Source of the DNA: Symsagittifera roscoffensis | Lineage: Eukaryota; Xenacoelomorpha; Acoela; Convolutidae | Length of the DNA: 64,000 nt | Direction of reading: 5' to 3' | Assembly (NCBI RefSeq): GCF_963678635.1 | Contig: NC_087063.1 | Location: 74,791,617 to 74,855,616, forward strand | Part shown: positions 1 through 11,643 of the stretch, piece by piece | Position numbering within the stretch: the first letter of the stretch is position 1 | How the letters are laid out: each line of letters begins with the position of its first letter | The notes under the pieces: model-generated | Seen by the model: only the letters and a program-made list of their open reading frames with translations | Databases searched by the model: none | Told to the model about the DNA's origin: nothing | Made by a program: the position numbers and the translations under genes

Positions 1-1978
1 TTGTTGTTATAATTCATGGAAACGATTCCTCTTTTTGACTGTTTAAGCTCTCCACAGATCTGTCTCATACCAACCTTAGTATAAAGCCTTGACGATTCAA
101 ACAATATAGTCTAAATGAAGCTAATACGACGTCATTTCACGTTTACTTGTTACTTGTGTCTATTATTTCATTTCGCTCAGACTTTGCACTAAAATTTGGG
201 CTCTATATAAGTCCAAACAAACCGGCGATACACATAGAGATTATTTCCAGACAATTTCCGGACGGTTAGAATTAGGTTCAATTTGACCTGCCCTCAATTC
301 GAAAATCATGGTAGTTTTTATTGGTTTTGGGTAGGGTATACCTTCTTAGAATTGAAGATATACCATTGAAACTGTACCATATTACAAGGAATAAGTATTT
401 CCAGAACATATACTAGCAAAATTTGTTTGAAATTTATGTCCGTATAGGCGTTTTCAAGCGATTTGAAGTAATTTCGTTAATTTTGAAGCAATTTTATTGT
501 CCTTGAAATGGTCAGTAATAAGTTATCCAGCCAGACGAGTGAAAGAGTTGCAAGTAAGTCTGTTTGAACATTCAGGTATATTCTAAATTTTCACACAAGC
601 GAGCTTACGAGCGTAGTGTCATAAAATCAGTCAACTTTTTTCATTCAAATTTATAAATTTAATTTTTGGCACTGTAAAACAAATTTTATCGAAATTTTAG
701 TTACTGAGGGACGCTTTTTTATCCTCTTGATGATAACGACCTTCTGAGCTCAAATGCGAAAAGGTTTTTAACCTGAGAGCGATTTTCTTACAGATTTTGA
801 GGATCGAAAGTTGTCAGTTTTTTTATTTTGTTGGACTAAATGCCCCATTTTTTGCGCATATCTACGATACTCGGCGAAATAATCCAAAATGCAGGGGGTT
901 CGAAAAATCATTCTTACAAAAATTGAGGCAATCTAATAGGTCTCAAAGCTTCCGCACTCTGCTCAAACTAATTTTTTCAGTATCTGCAACTTTTTGAAGT
1001 TGAATTTCTTTCAAGGCATATTTCTGTACGTGCCCGGACATTTCGCTGGCTTGGAATTCGAAGGTTTCCGCCGAAAATGTACAGAAAATTCAGCCGCTGA
1101 CATTTCGCCCAAAATTGAACTCCGAGTAGCAAATAACCTAACACCAAAAATTATACATTTTTTTTTCAATAGTTAATTGTGACCGCTGCAGCTGCGCCAA
1201 CGTGTAGGAACCTTTGCAACAGAGGGTAGGCGTCTATACAAAACTTAGAGCCGGTTATCTAGAGTTAAAATATATTCGGAGAGTTAAAATCAAACCGGGA
1301 GTTGAAATCTATTCTGATGATTTTTTTTCAAGTTTAGTCGGAGGAAAATTGGTCAAATTGTCTGTGACTGATTTGTCTAATTAACTAAATTCCGGTTGGT
1401 AATATTGTCTGTGCCTCATTTCTAAATTTAATTGCACGTTTCTCTTTCGCTTTGTTTAGAAGAAGGCTAACTATTTTTTTGCTTGAGTTTGCTAAATGCC
1501 GCTTGGTAACTGTCTAAATGCTATTTTTGACAAAGGACCTACATTTGCATCTAACTTTTAACTTGGAAGCTGATCTAATACCCAGAATTTTTAGGAAAAT
1601 GTTTGAGCTGTAAATTTATTCAAAAACTCATAACGAAATAATACAAGGAGCACAGAAGCCTCCAATTATAGTTATGATTTTGAAATTTGAAAAGGGATGG
1701 GTTTGAGTATAAGATTCAAAAACAAGTTACTAAATCCATAATAAAGCTGACGCCGATCACTGTAAAAACTACAGTTAATTCAGATCAAATTTATTCTTGC
1801 AAAAAATAAGCTTAAAAACAAAAAATATATACTTTCAAGAGCTTTCGAAAAAGATAAATATCAATTATGTGTCGTCAAAAAGAAAAGATAGGTTAGATTT
1901 TTTGATGTTTTTTAAGATTCCATATTATCACTGGAAGAGCTTCTATGTGATATTTTTCTCGAGCCAATCTTTCGTTGC
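1..1978. other. AT-rich non-coding stretch
   Basis: No gene is recognisable. Open frames are short and of low-complexity composition. There is no domain motif, and none of the recognised repeats is present. Confidence 0.6.
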
Positions 1979-2666
1979 CCTTGCCATAGCAAGGGCATTG
2001 CAATCGGGTACCAGACTTTTTTCCCGCAAACAACTTTGTCCACAGATTCACATCTGGACTCTTCCACATCGTCGTCCTCTTCGAAAATCCTACTTCTCGC
2101 GGTTGCCAATTTTGAGCATGGTTGAGTGTGTTATTTTAAATATCCGTCATTTTCAGAATTTACTTTTTGTGTTGGTTGTGATTTTTTCAACCCGATTTGT
2201 TAAAACTTTGTTTGTTCTTTTTTCAAACCTTTTCTGGCGTAAATGTTCCGGCTTCTTTTATACTGGCTTAGTGGTTTAATTTCGAGTGGTTTCAAGATAA
2301 TTATTATTTTTTTGTTTTACTCTGGATCGCACAACCTGCTAAAAATTTTAAGAGAAATTATAGTTTTCCAACAACTTTTTCGGCTTTTTTGTTTTTTTTC
2401 GGCTTGATAAATTTCGGTTTATATTATACCAGTTTAATGGCCGCTTATTGCGCAAAATTTTCGGCCTAAAGACTTTCTGCTAAGGTATTTCCGGCTTTGT
2501 TACAGCATGATAACTTTTCTTTCGATGCTAGTTTCACATTCTATTGTCTTGGCTCGTTATTGTTTCAAAACTAGCCTTATCGATGGATCTAGCTCAAAAT
2601 TTTCGATTTTTTCGACTTTAGTGGTTTTTATTGCAAGTGGTGCGAAGCTCAGCTTCGTCTCTATTT
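1979..2666 (+). repeat. Degraded interspersed repeat, copy 1
   Basis: The left end (GCAAGGGCATTGCAATCGGG, then about 40 bp more) resembles the segment from about 26965. The right end (CAAGTGGTGCGAAGCTCAGC) resembles the segment ending near 27770. The interiors have diverged strongly. This suggests two old copies of one mobile element of unknown class. The open frame at 1797-2279 falls partly inside and shows no protein signature. Confidence 0.35.
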
Positions 2667-4631
2667 AATTACGGTAGTTGTATTGAATGGAAATTTATCT
2701 ACGCCAAAAATCTTCCTCACCAATGTATTAAAAGAAATTAAGACAAAAAAGTAAAAAAAGTTCCGTATTATACAATAATCGACACAGTGTGGCGCTCATT
2801 TGTAATACATGATTTAGTGAAAAAAGAAACGAAATCAAAGCTCTGCTTTTACCACCTTTTCGGTCAAAAGACGATTTATCGATCTTATTTTGACAGAAAA
2901 CGCTAATTTTACCAATTCTATTCGATGGGATACCGAATATTGTATTGGAATAAAGAATTACTGAATTGGGTTGAAGACTTATCAGAACGTTTCACACCAT
3001 GTATGAGCTTGTACTAGCTTTTTATAGAGGTTTTCCTTGTTAATATTGGAGTTTGGTTCCTTTTTAGTAACTTGTAATTATTGTTTTAGATAACGCTCTA
3101 TTTTTATAGGAGCATACAATTTTTTTAAATTGCTGAAATGTTTTTTTTTGTTTTATTTGAATTTTCAAGTTCGATTTTGATTGAAAAGAAAACAATTGAA
3201 TTTAAAAAAACTTTAAAATTTTTCGAAAATATTTTATCTGATGATATTACAGCTACTTTTTATCTATACTTCTTTTGACAATTTTGATTTGACTTTTGAA
3301 AGAATAAGAAGTTAAGAAGTTCTTTGTATCAGTTTTGTTATAGGGATAATCTGAGAAAAACGTTTGAGGCGCAACTTTATTTTGTACAGCTGTTTTGTTG
3401 TCATTGGTGATTTTTGTCGACCGAGGGCATAGTGATAAAACTGTGTGTCTATAAGCATTTAATAATTTCGATCAAGATAACATCCTCGCTCCTAACTTGA
3501 CCAAGTTTAGATCTTCCTCCCCAACATTTAAGTTGGAATGAAATAATTCAGCGCTGCGTGTAGAATGCACGATTCTGATTAACTGAAAAATCCAGCCTTA
3601 AACCAAAGAAACATGACATCCCCTATATTGCGTTAAGGGAGAGGATTTTTACTCATTCGTATAATTGCTTCAACTAGGCAGCAACACAGAGTTTTTTCAA
3701 TTATTAAACTTTTTTGTTAATTATTGTCCATGTCTATGAAAGTATGAAATACCCGAAAAAAATCTACTAATATTATTTGTAAGGCAAAATTTGTTTCATT
3801 CAGTTTTCATCCATTTTAATCAACTTTTATAAACTTTTTGCCGTTAAGTCGCATTGCACATATTACATCATCTTATGTTCTATTCACAGTTTTTCTTATG
3901 TTATCAAATTGCGACAGCAAGTGTCTTGTAATCGGGAATTAAACTTGTTCTCCGGTAAAAAAAATTGTGCAGACCTTTTTTTCATACTTTTTCGATTCAG
4001 CTGGTGTCTGCTCAAAGATTGTCGGCTTTGTTGCCACTTCGTAGGTTTCCCTCTTTTTTCGTTTTTTGAGACAAACGAAAATTTTGGCAAACCTAGTTTT
4101 TTTTAATTAGTTATTTTTTCGCGACTTCTCATATTTTTATTTATCACAAGTGGTGCAAAATTCCGCTTCGCCTCTGTGATAAATTCATTTGTGAATGTTC
4201 TTTTCGTTTTTTGGCATGCAATTCTTATTTTTGCAATAATCGATTTGAAGTCTAGCACCAGGCCGTTCCCCTTGCCGATCAGCTAACTAAGTTCAAAATT
4301 TCAAATTTTCTTTTTCTCCGTCGAACTGTTTTTCCTCGGTCGAACATAGTCGAAGCATATCAAGATTGGGTCGAGACGGTCAAAAGATATCGAGCTTTAG
4401 TCGAGACATTTGAAACATACCAGTTTTTGGTCGAGTCGGTCGAAACATCAATTGCCAATCTCGATACGGGTAGTATTTTTTGGTTGAATGCTCAGCAATG
4501 ACAACCATTTATTAAGATAAATAATAGTTAGCAACTCACCAGCCACCCCCTTTCCTCTCACATTTAAACTGGGGAGCGGTGGGGAAGTGGGTTTGTCTCC
4601 TCCTCTCAATCGAAAGGTAGGATGTTCGAGG
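2667..4631. other. AT-rich non-coding stretch with a short repeat fragment
   Basis: No gene is recognised. Around 3918-4185 both ends of the 1979-2666 repeat recur in weaker form (GCAAGTGTCTTGTAATCGGG on the left, CAAGTGGTGCAAAATTCCGC on the right), so this may be a shortened copy. The rest is poly-A/T-rich sequence. Confidence 0.35.
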
Positions 4632-4636
4632 CCCAC

Positions 4637-4915
4637 TGTGGTACAGCAACTGCATTTGCAGTAACAGTACTGTAGCCTTGATATCAAGTTCATATTGTTA
4701 TCTATAACTTTGATATTGTTATTAATTCTGTCAAGGTCAAATGTGTGTGACCTTTGTTCAAAATAAGAGACTTAGTTCTCTCTACTGTAGCATCAGCGCA
4801 CAGTTAGCCACAGAACTCAGGCTATAGAGAAAAGATGGTTTCGATATTAAATTAAACTCATTGAAACCAACATCGTTTTCATTATTAAACCTACGAGGTT
4901 CTATCTTGTATCACA
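4637..4915 (+). repeat. Element 1 5' LTR
   Basis: Begins TGTGGTACAGC and ends ATCACA. It matches 11354-11638 almost base for base apart from a 6-bp indel near the start and scattered substitutions. Its last base is also the A of the gag ATG. Confidence 0.93.
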
Positions 4916-6030
4916 TGGCGCAGCCAGCAGGATTTCTGTCTCAAGACAACAGGACAGACATGGGAATTCCGGTATTCTGGGTTTCATCAAACTCGGACCC
5001 ACCATGGCATTTTGAAATCTGGTTTGATCAATTCCTATTAGTTGTTACTGTCAAGGAGAACGTGGATCCAGAAGTATTACTAAAAGAACCAAGAGTAGTA
5101 CTGGAAGAATCACTGCCACAACCGGAAATGCAGCTTAATAATGAAGATGCGCAGGCAGTAATAAAGAGAGAAGCTCGTGACAGATTAGCACGGGAAAGAG
5201 TCCTCTTAGAGAACGAAGAACGTGGCGCGGGGACCGAAAGTGGGACACAACTTATTCTACCACGGAGTTGGAAAACGATTAACATCTAGACTATTTCTAG
5301 CTTTGGGCACAGAAGGTAAGAAGAAGTTCGTACAAAAAAATCCTCACACGGAAATATCTAAACTCGGGTTCCGAGAGATAGTGAGGTTGGCAAAAATCTC
5401 CTTTGAAAAAACGAAAAGCATTACTTACGAGCGATACAAATTGCTTACACGATCTCAGGAAACGAATGAAACTCTCAAATCTTTTCACTCGGTGTTGACT
5501 GCGCCAGCAGCAAAAGTGGAGCTGGGAGTATTGAAAAAAGAGCTAGTTAGAGATTTTTTTTATATCCCGGATGAGGAATGCTATACTTCAAGACACTCTA
5601 ACTTTTGAAACATTCAGACCAGAAGAAGTATAAAAGCGAGCAATCAAATTCGAACAAAGTAATCAATTTACGCAAGCATTTAAAGGTCCTCAATAAGTAC
5701 CACTAGTACTGGACTATTCTCAAACGCGCAAACTAAAATAAAACAAGAACCAATCATGGCAATTGGAAACAGGGGGTATAACCCTAGACGTCAAGGTCGA
5801 GATCAGAACAAGAGAACAAATTACGAGAATCGGAATACTACAAGATCCAAGGGGGATAAGAAACAATGCACGAGATGAGGAAGAAACTTTGGGGAAGGAC
5901 ACTTGAAGAGTTGTCCGGCAATGGGTAAATCGTGTAAGAATTGTAACAAACCAAATCATTTCGCGAAGATGTGCCGATCCCAGCAAGTAAACGAGATTGT
6001 GAACAAAAATTCGAGTTCAGAAGAAGAGTA
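4915..6030 (+). pseudogene. gag: Element 1 gag remnant (capsid and zinc knuckle)
   Basis: The frame opens at ATG 4915 (MAQPAGFLSQ), straddling the LTR/PBS border, and reads to about 5225. It then shifts to the frame ending at 5608, which carries the capsid-like stretch LFLALGTEGKKKF ... YERYKLLTRSQ, shared with element 3 (LYLALGAEGKRVF ... YERYKLLSRKQ). The nucleocapsid at 5850-5980 has a first knuckle with one Cys turned into TGA (CTR*GRNFGEGH) and an intact CCHC knuckle, CKNCNKPNHFAKMC. It would be the structural protein of the retrotransposon particle but cannot be made as one polypeptide. Confidence 0.8.
4916..4933 (+). other. Element 1 primer-binding site
   Basis: TGGCGCAGCCAGCAGGAT directly abuts the LTR. 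TGG pairs with a tRNA 3' CCA. GCGCAG fits the acceptor end of a serine tRNA (3' end CTGCGCCA), the primer used by the Drosophila 17.6/297 group as I recall it. Elements 2 and 3 share the first eight bases exactly. Confidence 0.7.
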
Positions 6031-6234
6031 ACTTAATACAAAATTTTGATTCCTGTGAATAGTTCGAAATAATGTCGATTGAAAGTGATTTACAATCAAT
6101 TGTAGCGGTCGAGCAGTACATAAACAACCGGAGGAATGGGTGGTCAAAAAAAGCCACATGAGAAATCACAGAAAGTCGAGAAGATTGAGGTACGCCGGAA
6201 TCCACAATCTCACCAAATATAAGCATTAAAGGCC

Positions 6235-8040
6235 TTGGTGAAAATTGATAATCATATCGTGAATACGACTATAGACACGGGTAGCCCGGTGTCATTTTTG
6301 AATTGGACATCAACTAAACAAATTTTGGAGGGATCTCCGAATTCGAAATTTATTCCAGCGGAAAAACTTAACCTGTCTGCACAGTTTGTAGACTACAATA
6401 AAAGTCCAATACTAATACTTGGGGCACTGAAAGAGAATCTACATTCAGCTGGATGGGAAGTGCAGGGAGCACCGCTGTTAGTTACGGATGGACGTACGCG
6501 ATGTATTCTATGATTGGACCTTCAAGGAAATTGGGGATCCATACCACTCAGAGATCAGCACCATCACGAAAATCCAGGTTTGACGTGCTACTGTGCGAGC
6601 AATCAGAAGGTTGGAAACAAAAGTTTTATGACCAATTCAAAAGTCTTTTTGATCGTCAGGGGGAGTCGAAAAACCATACTGTGAGCACAAAATTTAAATA
6701 TCCGTTATGCCCGATACAAGAAAAAGGTAGGCGAATACCTATACATATTCAAGATAAAGTACAAACAGAACTAGAAAAATTGTTATCGGAAGGGCATATC
6801 AAAAAATTGGATAAATGTACAAGCGATTGTTTCATTGCTCCAAATGTCATCACAGTTAAAAAAGACAATTCAATTATATTGGCACTGGACGCAAAACCTA
6901 TCAATAGACAATTGTACAAAAATAAATATCAGATGCCAAACGTCGATGAACTGATTGATAGTGTAAGCCAAGTAATAACTGCAAAGGCAGCGGGTACACT
7001 ATATTTCACAGTGCTTGATCTAAAGTATGCCTATAGTCAAATTAGATTAACTGCGGAAACAGCCAAACAATGCAATTTTAACATTTTTGGGGGACAGGCA
7101 ACAGGAACATATCGTTTTTTGACAGGCTTTTACGGGTTGGCAAACATGCCCGCTGAATTCCAAAAGGCAATGGACAGAACATTAAATCATGCTAAAAACA
7201 CCTTTTTTTTCCTAGATAATATTCTAATCGTCTCGAAGGTGGAAAAAAAGGACCACGAACAATTGGTTCTAGATGTTTTACAAAAATTAGATGATGAAAA
7301 CCTTGCGTTAAAGCTGTCAAAATAAGAGTTTTTTCAGTCATCAGTAAATTGGTTAGGTCATAAATTATCACCAGAGGGTATCATACCTAAAATTACAAAA
7401 ACAGAAGCAAAATCAAACCTGCAACCACCTAAGTCTTTGAAACAACTTAGATCTTTCATGGGTAGTATTAACCATCTATCTAAGTTTATTCCGACTGTAG
7501 CTAATTTAACTGATAAACTTCGACCCTTGTTAAGAGAAGAAAACGAAAAAAAAGAAGATGAAAAATATTCAATTACCGGTGAAAAAATTCGAATGGGACA
7601 GTCAACATTCTTTAGCATTTGAGGATATTAAAAAGGCGGTTGCTAACATTGCTATGATTTATTATTACAATCCTTCAAGAGAAACCCGGGTAAAGTGTGA
7701 TGCAAGCCATAGTGGTCTCGGGGCAACCCTTGAACAGAATTCAGAGCAGAATGAATGGGTACCGACAGCATTCGCCTCGCGGTATTTAAATACACAAGAA
7801 AAGAATACTCCACAAACGAGCTCGAACTGCTTGCAGTTGTTTGGGCGGTTGATCGGTTTAAACTTTTCTTATTGGGTAAATAATTTGTTATAGCAGCAGA
7901 CCATAAAGCTTTAACATCCGCGTTGAGGGAAAATAGATCGAACAAACTTATCAATCTAGACTTACTAGGTGGGTAGATAGATTATTTCCTTATCAATTTA
8001 AGGTTATTCATATACCTGGCAAGGATATGGGTATCGTTGA
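6235..8040 (+). pseudogene. pol: Element 1 protease, reverse transcriptase and RNase H remnant
   Basis: The protease active site TTIDTGSPVSFL lies near 6267-6302 and is intact. RT follows in the frame 6453-7325, with VITVKKDNS, the first catalytic Asp in TVLDLKYAYSQ and GFYGLANMPAEFQ. The YxDD box reads FLDN (around 7210-7221), so the second metal-binding Asp is Asn and the enzyme should be dead. A stop at 7323 and further shifts separate RT from RNase H, whose core KCDASHSGLGATLEQ sits near 7695-7740. The tether motif (IPGKDMGIVDYLSREP) follows at about 8010-8060. Confidence 0.88.
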
Positions 8041-9900
8041 TTACCTTTCAAGGGAACCAAATGGCGACCCATGGCCTGAATCGGAAATAGATGAAAGATT
8101 TGTTGTTACATCAATTGAGGACTTTCATAAGGCACTCGACTGTTTAAACAGTCGGCTAAATGATACAGACCGGAAAGTTAATGTAAATATTGTAGAACAT
8201 TCTGGAATTAGAAACAATTTTAGCCACTGTAAAGACGACTCATCCCACGGTTGCTATAGCAACCAATTTGTTCAAAACCAGACAAAGCTCGACCAGAACG
8301 AAAACGGTCAAAACACACGTCCTCAAAAAGAACAAAACGAACAAAACACACTAAACAAGATTTCTCGTACTAAACAGTCAGTCATAAATTTAGATATCAA
8401 AAGTTGCAAAAACAATTCAAAAATTCAGTCGGAAAAAGCAGGGAAAATAGACAAAAATCAGTTGGGGCCAGGAAAATCGAAGAAAGCGGTGAAGATCATT
8501 AATAGACAAGACGAAGAAGGGGAAGAATTGACAGAACAGGTGACAGAGACAACATTTTCACGAACCAGAATGGTGAAAAGAGGAGCGTGCAGTAGACAGG
8601 ACTCTGACAGTTCGGATTCAGACATACCACAGATTGAGTGGCGAGCGGTGGATAGGTACATCAAACCTACTTAAGAGACAGGAACGTCATCTGCCAGTCC
8701 TCTAGTTGCTTTGACAAAGCTAATTTCATTCTGGGACCTCATGGGGTCAGAAAGAAAGGATAACCCGAGAAGTATGCTAGAGATAGAAGCACAAACAGAG
8801 ATGCGAAACTGAGCGCAACAGGACGAAGAAGTTGACATTAGCTCCAAAGGATACAAAATGCCGATAGTTGAAGTGGATTGAACTGCGGAAAGCCAGTCAG
8901 AAAGCCCAGAAGTCAGTGTGATCGGGGGGAGAAGAGCCAATCACAACTCTAGGAGAGACGAATTTCGTCAAGCGGAGCGAAACAAGGGAGAAAGCCTGGA
9001 TAATCTCACAAAATTGTTCGATAGAAGTCTTCTGGCGGAGGTAATCGCTGAGGATCCATGGATGAACAGGCTTCTCCGAGTGATTGAGAGAAACAATCGC
9101 CATAGTTTCGAACTCATGGGGCCATATACGAATCCACTCTGGCACCAACTGTCCGTGGTGGATGACTGCATTCTGGTGGATAACAGGCTGGCTGTCCCAG
9201 GGCAGTTGCGGCAAGCAGTCTTGAAGAGGATTCACCGTGGTCACCCAGGTCAGGAAGCGATGCTAGATGTTTCGAAGTACCTGTGGTGGCCACACATGCA
9301 CAAAGACATTGTCAATTTGGCAGAGGAATGTAGAAGTTGCACTCGCTACGGTAAGAGTGCTAATTACATCATACCAAAAAACGCTAGCAAACCTCCTCCG
9401 CTGCTAACGCAGCCAAGTCAAGAGGTGCAACTGGACTATGCAGGCCCTCTGGAAGATCATAAAGGAAAAAAGATATACTTGCTGGTAGCAATAGATAGGT
9501 ATTCGAAATTTCCTTCGGTAAAAATAACAAAATCAACAGGGGAAAATCGTCAACAAAATTTCTTCCATCTTACATCGACACGCATGTAATACCCGAATCA
9601 ATAAGAACAGACTAATTTTCTGGGTTTAAGGGTAAAACAATGCGGAAATGATTTTCACAAAACAACATAGTACAAAAGTTTTGTCCGTAGGGGACCATCG
9701 CGGTTGCGGATTGGTTGAACGAACGATTCAAACCATCAAGAGAAGATTGGGGTTTATGCTATTGGACGAAAATGTGACGTCGATAAAACTTTGTCTTTGT
9801 ACTATAATTCGAGGTCTCACATGAAGCAAACAAAAAACCATACAACGTTCGCCGTTCGAGGCTCATTTTGGTCGACCACCAAAAACTGAATATAAAATTC
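8027..9900 (+). pseudogene. pol: Element 1 linker and integrase remnant
   Basis: A frame of 215 codons (8027-8674) covers the end of the RNase H tether and a Lys/Asn/Gln-rich linker without known domains. Integrase follows in 8918-9589: an HHCC zinc-binding region (IHRGHPGQ ... CRSC) and the first catalytic Asp in QLDYAGPL. The second Asp survives as RTD followed directly by a stop (about 9602-9615). The Glu is in another frame, GDHRGCGLVERTIQ (about 9690-9730). Distal HFGRPPKTE lies near 9865-9890. The enzyme would insert cDNA into the genome, but this copy is broken by several shifts and stops. Confidence 0.85.
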
Positions 9901-11157
9901 TAAGCGATAAATTTTCAAAAAATTCTGATCGTTTAGATAACGAACACCTGGAAAGATCAGCGCTTACTGCCTCGCAACTCAAACGGCGAATTGACCAATC
10001 AAGAGAAGGATTGAAAATTGTCCGTAAGGGTCAGAACAACCGAGACGTAAGTTCCCTATTCACACAACATGTGGAATCAGCAAAGGATCGGGTCAGAGCA
10101 CGAGCACTAAAAGAACTGCTAGAGGCAAATGCCAGGTGGAATCAGACTAGAAGGGACACATCTGCCAATGATATCAGGCGCATTGTTGATGAAACAAGCA
10201 CCATAGATCCGGAGCTACGCAAAGGGTTGTTATATTCTTGGGAGCGCGGGTTCATTGAAGACGAGCCAGAAGACATTGTAAGTCAGAACCAGTGGTCCAC
10301 CATACTGTTACAAAAGGATGAAGGGCGCAGAAGTGGCAAGGCACTAACAAACCCCTTAAGGGGAAAAGTGACCTCAGAAACACCGTCCATAGTTAAAACA
10401 GCTGCGGAGGCAGTCTGCCGGAAAAGCGATATTGCCAAAGCTAAGGTCAATGTGCAAGACGCAGCGGCTCAGCGTCGGTCTCCGACAGGGGAAGAACCGA
10501 AAAAAACTACAAAGGAAGTCACAAGGAAAAGTCGAGGACCAGGAAGAAAACGAGGAATGTTGGTCAGAAGATGAATTACTGCCACAGCAGCAAGTGCCGG
10601 ACCCAGATGAAGCGAAAAAGAAATTCCAAGATAATCAGACAGTGGTCACGTCCAAAGACACGGAGGCGGGCGGGGGTTTGAACCTTGCGGTAAAAAGAGT
10701 CAAACCCAACAATGCGGGACCCCTAACTAAGTCAATGAAAATAAAGTGGAATGGGGGAAACAAAGATAAGAAGCAATCGACTCAGGGGGCCTCTCAAGTG
10801 CTAGAAAGGGGAGTGCAGCGAGCGGCGGAAGAAATACTAACATCCAGAGACACTACGGTGGACGACATTGATTATATTAATCCGCCCGGATTTTCAGACG
10901 AGTCGGGGGAGGGAGAAACGTCCGTGCGACGGAGTAGGAAAGCAACGAAAGGTCCTAGCAGATACGGCGACCCGATCAAAAATTCGGTAAAGCTTATCTT
11001 CTCGCAAGACGACATCATGGATCTCAACAAGGCCGTGTTAGAAGCATATCATATCAAATTGGCAACATTTAAACCCGACACGAAAAATTCAGGGGAATCG
11101 AAATTTGGCCTCCTGGAAAAGCATTTATTCAGAAGAAAACTCGGGAGCGAAGCATAG
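9900..11157 (+). pseudogene. Element 1 C-terminal pol tail in two frames
   Basis: Charged, repeat-poor sequence continues downstream of integrase: one frame to 10574, then a second (10432-11157) after a single frameshift in an A-rich run near 10500-10560. The end carries RRSRKATKGPSRYGDPIKN, the Arg-rich RRSxRxxKxPxRYG type seen at the C-terminus of many gypsy polyproteins and, in altered form, in elements 2 and 3. There is no signal peptide or membrane segment, so I treat this as the pol tail and not as env. Its function is unknown. Confidence 0.6.
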
Positions 11158-11353
11158 GACATCAATCGGTCCTGGAATGCGGAGTGGCGGGTTCCACTCC
11201 AATTTGGCGAAGAACATGATGAGAAAGACGGAAGATGAAAAAATTTCAATCAATAGAAACTTTTGATCCCAAACTTATTAAACTGAGTACTAAAACTCAT
11301 ATATATTATTAAGTTTTATAACATATTATAAAAATTAATTGTCGACCGGGGAA

Positions 11354-11638
11354 TGTGGTACAGCAACTGCAACTGCAATTGCAGTAATAGTACCGTAGCC
11401 TTGATATCATGTTCATATTGTTATCTATAACTATGATATTGTTATTATTTCTGTCAAGGTCAAACGTGTGTGACCTTTGTTCAAAATAAGAGACTCAGTT
11501 CTCTCTACTGTAGCATCAGCGCACAGTTAGCCACAGAACTCAGGCTATAGAGAAAAGATGGTTTCGATATTAAATTAAACTCTTTGAAACCGACATCGTT
11601 TTCATTATTAAACCTACGAGGTTCTATCCGGTATCACA
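11354..11638 (+). repeat. Element 1 3' LTR
   Basis: Begins TGTGGTACAGC after the tract GGGGAA and ends GTATCACA, followed at once by the target duplicate CCCAC. Pairs with the 5' LTR at 4637-4915. Confidence 0.93.
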
Positions 11639-11643
11639 CCCAC

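Larger units (their letters stand above)
4637..11638 (+). mobile_element. Element 1: Ty3/gypsy-type LTR retrotransposon, decayed
   Basis: This is a complete element of about 7.0 kb bounded by direct LTRs (4637-4915 and 11354-11638). It is flanked by an exact 5-bp target duplication, CCCAC (4632-4636 and 11639-11643). Order inside: primer-binding site, gag with zinc knuckles, aspartic protease, reverse transcriptase, RNase H, long linker, integrase, basic/acidic pol tail, purine-rich tract (GGGGAA) and 3' LTR. RT-RH-IN order places it in Ty3/gypsy. The LTRs differ at roughly ten positions plus one 6-bp indel, so the insertion is old. The coding region has many frameshifts and stops. No envelope-like protein is seen. 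Confidence 0.93.

Noticed and set aside
1797-2279. 160-codon open frame as a gene
   Set aside because: Phe/Ser/Leu-rich translation of T-rich DNA, overlaps a degraded repeat, no domain or splice support.
10011-11157. Post-integrase frames of element 1 as an envelope gene
   Set aside because: No signal peptide, membrane segment or Cys pattern. The sequence is charged and ends in an Arg-rich motif matching the pol tail of element 2.
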